NCBI GenBank assembly: GCA_934045905.1
Contig: OW203762.1
Coordinates: forward strand, 51,051,411-51,115,410
Origin: Leuctra nigra
Lineage: Eukaryota; Arthropoda; Insecta; Plecoptera; Leuctridae
DNA length: 64,000 nucleotides
Direction of reading: 5' to 3'
The notes under the pieces were generated by a model. It was not told where the DNA came from. It did not search any database and worked only from the letters and a program-made list of their open reading frames with translations. The translations under genes and the position numbers were made by a program. Below, piece after piece: positions 60,801-64,000 of the stretch (within the stretch, counting starts at the first letter, position 1; every line of letters begins with the position of its first letter).

Positions 60801-61967
60801 AAATAATGGAAGTGAATGAACTGATTAACAGCAAAAAACGGACACATATATCTTCAAAATAAGTGTATACAAAATTTATGTGATGAACAAATTAATAATA
60901 GAACGAAAAGTAAAGTAACAAAATAATAAAATAAACCTTGAACAAAGTAAGCAATACCAGAAATAAGAAAAAACAACACAATAACAATTATTATTTTTTA
61001 TGTGTTAAAAACATTAAATGAATGAATGAATGAATTAAATTAATTAAAGCGTACAAAATAAACACTGGACTCTTCCAAACTATTATGTTCTCCAGGTCTA
61101 CCAACTTAATGCTATACAAATCTCTCGTCAGGCCTCATATTGAATATGGCAGTGTTGTTTGGAATCAGCACAAAGTACTAGGTAAATAAGTTCTATTGAA
61201 AAGGTGCACGAGATAAAGCCGATAACCGGGCTCCAGGCTGTCATCTAAACATAGATCATGGAGTGCAATGTGTTGCGCTTGCATTGCAATTCCTTCAACA
61301 TAACTCTAAATTTTGCTCAGAAACATACATTAAATGTCCAAAATTGTTATCCACATAGTTTTCTTACATTTCGAAAGAAATTTGTCATTTAAAGCTTTAC
61401 TTCCTATTAGATTAAGTTAATTAATATTTACAACATTTTCGCAAGCATTAAGGATGAGCAAAGGAAACGTCACTGCGGCTGCATTCATCATTGCAAACAG
61501 ATCATCACTGAAACAGGTTTCCGTCATTTGCCATGAATAACCAAGCTTCTTCAGAAGTGCGATGCGTCTGAGGCAGCTTGCTAATGGCTAACGACGGGAA
61601 TCGAACCCGCAGCATGTCGATCTCATTCGACTTCACAGCTGACCAACATGTAATTGGGGGACAGATGCTTTCAGTAAATAAGTAATTAAATTATCATTCT
61701 TGTATTATATCCTTACTTATTGATACTATTACCATAAAGTAAGCAGCTACTTTCTTTTATATTATCTATCTTTCACAACTGTATTTAAAATACGATTAAA
61801 CTATTGAGAACTATTGCCTGTCCCCCAGAATAATAAATGTAACCATAGCAACCAACCCGGTTGCTGTACTCACGTTTCCTGTCCGGCAGCGAGTAGCAGA
61901 CGTTCTCGAAGTGCAGACTGAGTCTCTCGTGACATGTTGGTAGATGCACTACCTCCTCCGTGTCCAT
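54473..61967 (-). CDS. ABCG-family half-transporter (ABCG1/ABCG4-like), 11 exons
   Basis: This is an ATP-driven membrane half-transporter of subfamily G that works as a dimer, typically on sterols or other lipids (family knowledge; substrate not deducible). Minus-strand exons are 61967-61874, 60522-60399, 59322-59137, 58961-58809, 56780-56542, 56474-56358, 55982-55825, 55752-55584, 55510-55410, 55329-55174 and 54817-54473. They give 613 residues with every phase consistent. The nucleotide-binding domain comes first: Walker A GASGAGKT 56-63, Q-loop Gln102, signature LSGGE 158-162, Walker B IMFFDE 178-183, D-loop GLD, H-loop His215. A variable linker (about 265-345) and the six-helix membrane domain follow, including [19 protein letters not shown] and [14 protein letters not shown]. 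All catalytic motifs are intact. The start ATG at 61967 has a good context (ACCATGG). The N-terminus is shorter than in human ABCG1. Confidence 0.95.
54818..55173 (-). other. ABCG intron 10
   Basis: This is 356 bp of AT-rich sequence. Nothing else is seen. Confidence 0.75.
55174..55329 (-). CDS. ABCG exon 10
   Basis: The acceptor is GTCTGTAG and the donor GTAATA. The exon encodes [20 protein letters not shown] and [16 protein letters not shown]. Phase is 0 at both ends. Confidence 0.95.
55410..55510 (-). CDS. ABCG exon 9
   Basis: The acceptor is GTTGCAG and the donor GTAAAT. The exon encodes [19 protein letters not shown] and [14 protein letters not shown], the hallmark intracellular loop of the ABCG membrane domain. 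Confidence 0.96.
55584..55752 (-). CDS. ABCG exon 8
   Basis: The acceptor is CTGTCCAG and the donor GTGAGT. The exon encodes [37 protein letters not shown] and [10 protein letters not shown]. Confidence 0.96.
55825..55982 (-). CDS. ABCG exon 7
   Basis: The acceptor is CTTCCAG and the donor GTAAGT. The exon encodes the end of the linker and [18 protein letters not shown], the amphipathic segment before the first membrane helix. Confidence 0.95.
55983..56357 (-). other. ABCG intron 6
   Basis: This is 375 bp of AT-rich sequence with nothing supportable inside. Confidence 0.75.
56358..56474 (-). CDS. ABCG exon 6 (linker)
   Basis: The acceptor is TCTTGCAG and the donor GTAAGT. The exon encodes [19 protein letters not shown], then a polar linker. 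Confidence 0.94.
56542..56780 (-). CDS. ABCG exon 5 (D-loop, H-loop)
   Basis: The acceptor is GTTTGCAG and the donor GTGAGT. The exon encodes [38 protein letters not shown] and [15 protein letters not shown], ending NRADF. Confidence 0.97.
56867..57062. mobile_element. Foldback (MITE-like) element
   Basis: The left arm (about 56870-56914) includes ATAAAACGGTATTTGAACG and TGGATTGGCT. The right arm (57015-57060) is its near-exact reverse complement. About 100 bp of AT-rich spacer lies between them. Confidence 0.8.
58400..58785. repeat. Degenerate GGAGGTGCC minisatellite (17-18-bp units)
   Basis: About 20 units alternate between TGGAGGTGCCATGTCAAG-like and GTGGAGGTGCCGTGTTA-like forms, with frequent G/A and C/T changes. 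The last units read CATGTCCAGTGGAGGTGC. The array stops about 20 bp from the donor of the exon encoding the ABC signature. Confidence 0.9.
58809..58961 (-). CDS. ABCG exon 4 (signature and Walker B)
   Basis: The acceptor is GTTCTCAG and the donor GTACCC. The exon encodes [36 protein letters not shown] and [10 protein letters not shown]. Confidence 0.97.
59137..59322 (-). CDS. ABCG exon 3 (Q-loop)
   Basis: The acceptor is CTGTTTTAG and the donor GTGAGG. The exon encodes [38 protein letters not shown] and [15 protein letters not shown]. Confidence 0.96.
59895..60040. mobile_element. 146-bp MITE-like element with 29-bp inverted ends
   Basis: The left end TAAGGTCCAGTTTTTCAATA continues through CTCTGCTAA to 59923. 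The right end (60012-60040) is its reverse complement with a few mismatches. The interior is non-coding. Confidence 0.8.
60265..60296. repeat. (AATA)n microsatellite
   Basis: About eight AATA units lie in an ABCG intron. Confidence 0.9.
60399..60522 (-). CDS. ABCG exon 2 (Walker A)
   Basis: The acceptor is CTTGCAG and the donor GTAAGC. The exon encodes [19 protein letters not shown] and [20 protein letters not shown]. Confidence 0.97.
61085..61215 (+). pseudogene. Decayed LINE reverse transcriptase fragment
   Basis: The plus-strand frame from about 61086 reads [19 protein letters not shown], then VVWNQHKVL, the conserved [16 protein letters not shown] motif in the C-terminal part of animal LINE RTs. 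A stop follows at about 61188. Another frame then resembles the continuation, so a frameshift is likely. It is a short relic on the strand opposite the ABCG gene. Confidence 0.75.
61580..61650 (-). repeat. tRNA-like / SINE-derived sequence
   Basis: On the minus strand TGCGGGTTCGATTCCCGTCG is a perfect box B with a potential T-arm. The preceding GTTGGTCAGCTG could be a box A. The expected acceptor stem does not pair, so it is more likely a tRNA-derived SINE piece than a working tRNA. Confidence 0.5.
61874..61967 (-). CDS. ABCG exon 1 (start codon)
   Basis: The ATG at 61967 begins [20 protein letters not shown] and the exon ends CYSLPDRK with donor GTGAGT. The ATG context is ACCATGG. A TAG lies upstream in the same frame if unspliced. 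A CTGCTGCAG about 17 bases before the ATG could be the acceptor of a 5' UTR exon. Confidence 0.88.
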
Positions 61968-63477
61968 GGTAACTACACGACCTGCAGCAGAGCGATGCAA
62001 CACACTGCAGTTCTACTTGAGAGGCTTCACTTGCATTAGTGCATACACAGGTTTCCCAACACCTCCAGCATTCCGCGGGTGCATCCGTGCATGTATTCCG
62101 GACGCACACATTTTCTGGTAAATACTTCTTAAATCGGAGAAATGTTGACGGTGAAAAAAACTTATAACTTACATAAACAATTAGAACTTTGATGTAGAAG
62201 TGTGGGATACAATATGTTGCGTTCTGATACCTATTAGGCTATTACATATGTAAAATGAAGGATATATTATTAACAGTAAATGTGCTCCATTTCGAAATAA
62301 ATGTCCGAACATGTTTTACTATAAAGGGTTTTTAACGACTCCAATTCCAACGCAGGGCCATCATGAAATACATTTGAAAACATGATCTAGTTTTATCATC
62401 AACCACATATTTCACTCTAAAAATGGTAAAACTGGAATTTTAATCAATTAATTTTTTCTCCCATTTACGAAGTCTTTGCCAGAAACTACAAACTACAAGC
62501 ATTTCACACACAAGAAGTGAGGGAAACGCGGTACTTTTGTGAGCGTGGCCGCACATCTTGATATGATGGATTCGTCGATGTTGTGAATTTGTGAAATATT
62601 AATTTTGAGAATTATTATCATTAAATTATTATTATTATTTTAATTGTATAAATTCAGTAAATAATGTATGCAATGCAGATTAGCACCTGTAAATTATTTA
62701 ATTTATGACACTCGTGTATCGAATTTTTTATAATATTAATCATGCTCTGGTGTATACATAGCATTACTTATAGAATATTATATTAACCCTCATATTCGGT
62801 GGTGCAAAGACTATACCGCCAGCCACGTTACTTTCAAATTTTCGCTTTTGAACCAAAAAAGCCGCATCATCTAAATAGGTCACACTTCTAAACAACCAAA
62901 ACGTATCGGAAGAACAAAACGCAGTTTATCAAAACTTTTCGCTTTGAGCTTTAAATCAATGAGGTTCTTGCATCATATATTAAAACCTCCTTGGTATAAG
63001 GAGTATGCGCGAGAAAGCTCACGGCCTTCTTAACCGCCTAAATTTCGCCATGACAGTCCCCAAAAAACAAAAGTCAAACGTGACAGCCGGTTTTTAAATT
63101 GTATATTTTAGTATTAGTCCACTATTTTACGTCTGCTTTCTTGTTCTAATGTTATCCCTAGTATTCATATTTAATGGTTCGACTATTCAATCAATGATAA
63201 TGGATTTTGATTGATTCCATCATTACATTTTCCATAAGGTACGTGTCAAATTTCGCTGGCCATGCTGACCACTGTCTATTTTAAGAGGATAATTAATTAA
63301 ATAAATGCCTGAATGTATGTTAGGCATAATTGCAGACAAGCTTTAACATGAATAATGTCAAATATCACTGTCAGTTGCCCTAAAGATATCGCTTTTAAGC
63401 TATTTCGACAAAATAGAGCCCTCGCCATACCCGTCATGGCGGCCAAAAATCAAAATCACAAATCACGTGCATACTCC
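61968..63477. other. Upstream region of the ABCG gene
   Basis: This AT-rich sequence presumably contains the 5' UTR and perhaps the promoter. No exon, gene or array could be supported here. Confidence 0.5.
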
Positions 63478-64000
63478 TTAAAGCCCTATCACACTGAGTT
63501 GCAACCCGCGTATGGAACCGGCGGTTGGAAAATATGGTTGGCCGCGCATGTGCAGAGACTGAATTTGGTCAACCCACGGGTTGGTTTGAAAAATAGAGAA
63601 GTCTCTATTTTTCCGGTTCCAACAATTTGTTGTGGTACCACGTGACGTGAACTGACCAATACGATTCTATAAATAATAGCTATAAATCATATTTATCAGA
63701 TGAATATTGAACTTGAACATGTGTATGGATAAATAGTGCGTATTATTATTAACTTGTACTTACTTAAATATCTTTCTTTCACAAGTAATCACTCAAAATA
63801 TGAGATTTGGATTGCCGCTGTCAGATTTGTTATTCCTATACTTTTATTTTAGTTACTATGGCAACGTTTTCCGGAACCGGAAACGGTGCTTTCTGCGCAA
63901 CTCATGAGTGTCAATTGTGAACCAACCAACATCAACCCAAACAGTTGCGTGTGATAGGCGGTTGCCTCTTTTTGCAACAAAAGTTTCCATACGCGGGTTC
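63478..64000. mobile_element. Inverted-repeat element cut by the window edge
   Basis: CCTATCACACTGAGTTGC, AACCCGCGTATGGAA and nearby GGTTGG motifs at 63486-63535 reappear as reverse complements at 63950-64000. There GCGTGTGATAGGCGGTTGC and CCATACGCGGGTT are read on the plus strand. The element seems to continue past the end of the window. Confidence 0.5.

Larger units (their letters stand above)
60523..61873 (-). other. ABCG intron 1
   Basis: The intron contains an AATG microsatellite (61017-61034), a decayed LINE fragment (about 61085-61260) and a tRNA-like element (61580-61650). The rest is AT-rich and without supportable features. Confidence 0.7.

Noticed and set aside
61580..61650. Functional tRNA gene
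   Set aside because: Box B is good, but the acceptor stem cannot be formed and the anticodon arm is not convincing.

Overview
This is eukaryotic DNA from an arthropod, probably an insect. Exons are GC-rich and sit in AT-rich introns with GT..AG junctions. The intervening DNA is full of palindromic (MITE-like) elements, decayed LINEs and tandem arrays. The three recognisable genes are animal genes, and the longest protein is of the insect TRPM type. The species cannot be named from the sequence.

Layout. (1) 1727-49267, plus strand: a TRPM-family cation channel gene (Trpm). I could thread 17 coding exons with every splice phase consistent. They total 4920 nt and give 1639 residues plus a stop. 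The start-codon exon is not found and probably lies upstream. (2) 51164-54002, minus strand: a four-exon, 260-residue SHIPPO/STPG-repeat protein like outer dense fiber protein 3 (ODF3/CIMAP1), tail-to-tail with Trpm. (3) 54473-61967, minus strand: an eleven-exon, 613-residue ABCG half-transporter like ABCG1/ABCG4. It lies just upstream of the ODF3-like gene in the same orientation, and its stop codon overlaps an AATAAA signal. (4) A 5'-truncated LINE reverse transcriptase at 3579-5143 inside Trpm intron 1, a second, decayed RT fragment near 61100, several inverted-repeat elements and a few tRNA-like (box B) short elements.

The most striking content is the tandem repeats inside Trpm. A 9.8-kb array (30932-40757, about 164 nearly identical 60-bp units) begins inside exon 11 and crosses its 5' splice site. 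Each unit repeats the last ~38 coding bases of the exon plus the GTGAGT donor and a candidate 3' splice site. At exon 6 the reverse happened: the authentic 3' splice site and the exon start are repeated about 11 times as 45-bp units, then twice as 129-bp partial exons, before the only complete copy at 25787-25943. Intron 4 holds a 122-bp three-part higher-order repeat and intron 5 a 68-bp array whose units have self-complementary ends. A double palindrome ends about 35 bp before exon 8. Two exon-junction satellites in one channel gene, each offering many decoy splice sites, are the main candidate for something undescribed here.

The three genes show no obvious shared pathway: a membrane ion channel, an axonemal/flagellar protein and a lipid-type ABC transporter. 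The neighbouring minus-strand pair is very close together, which may matter for transcript ends and promoter placement.
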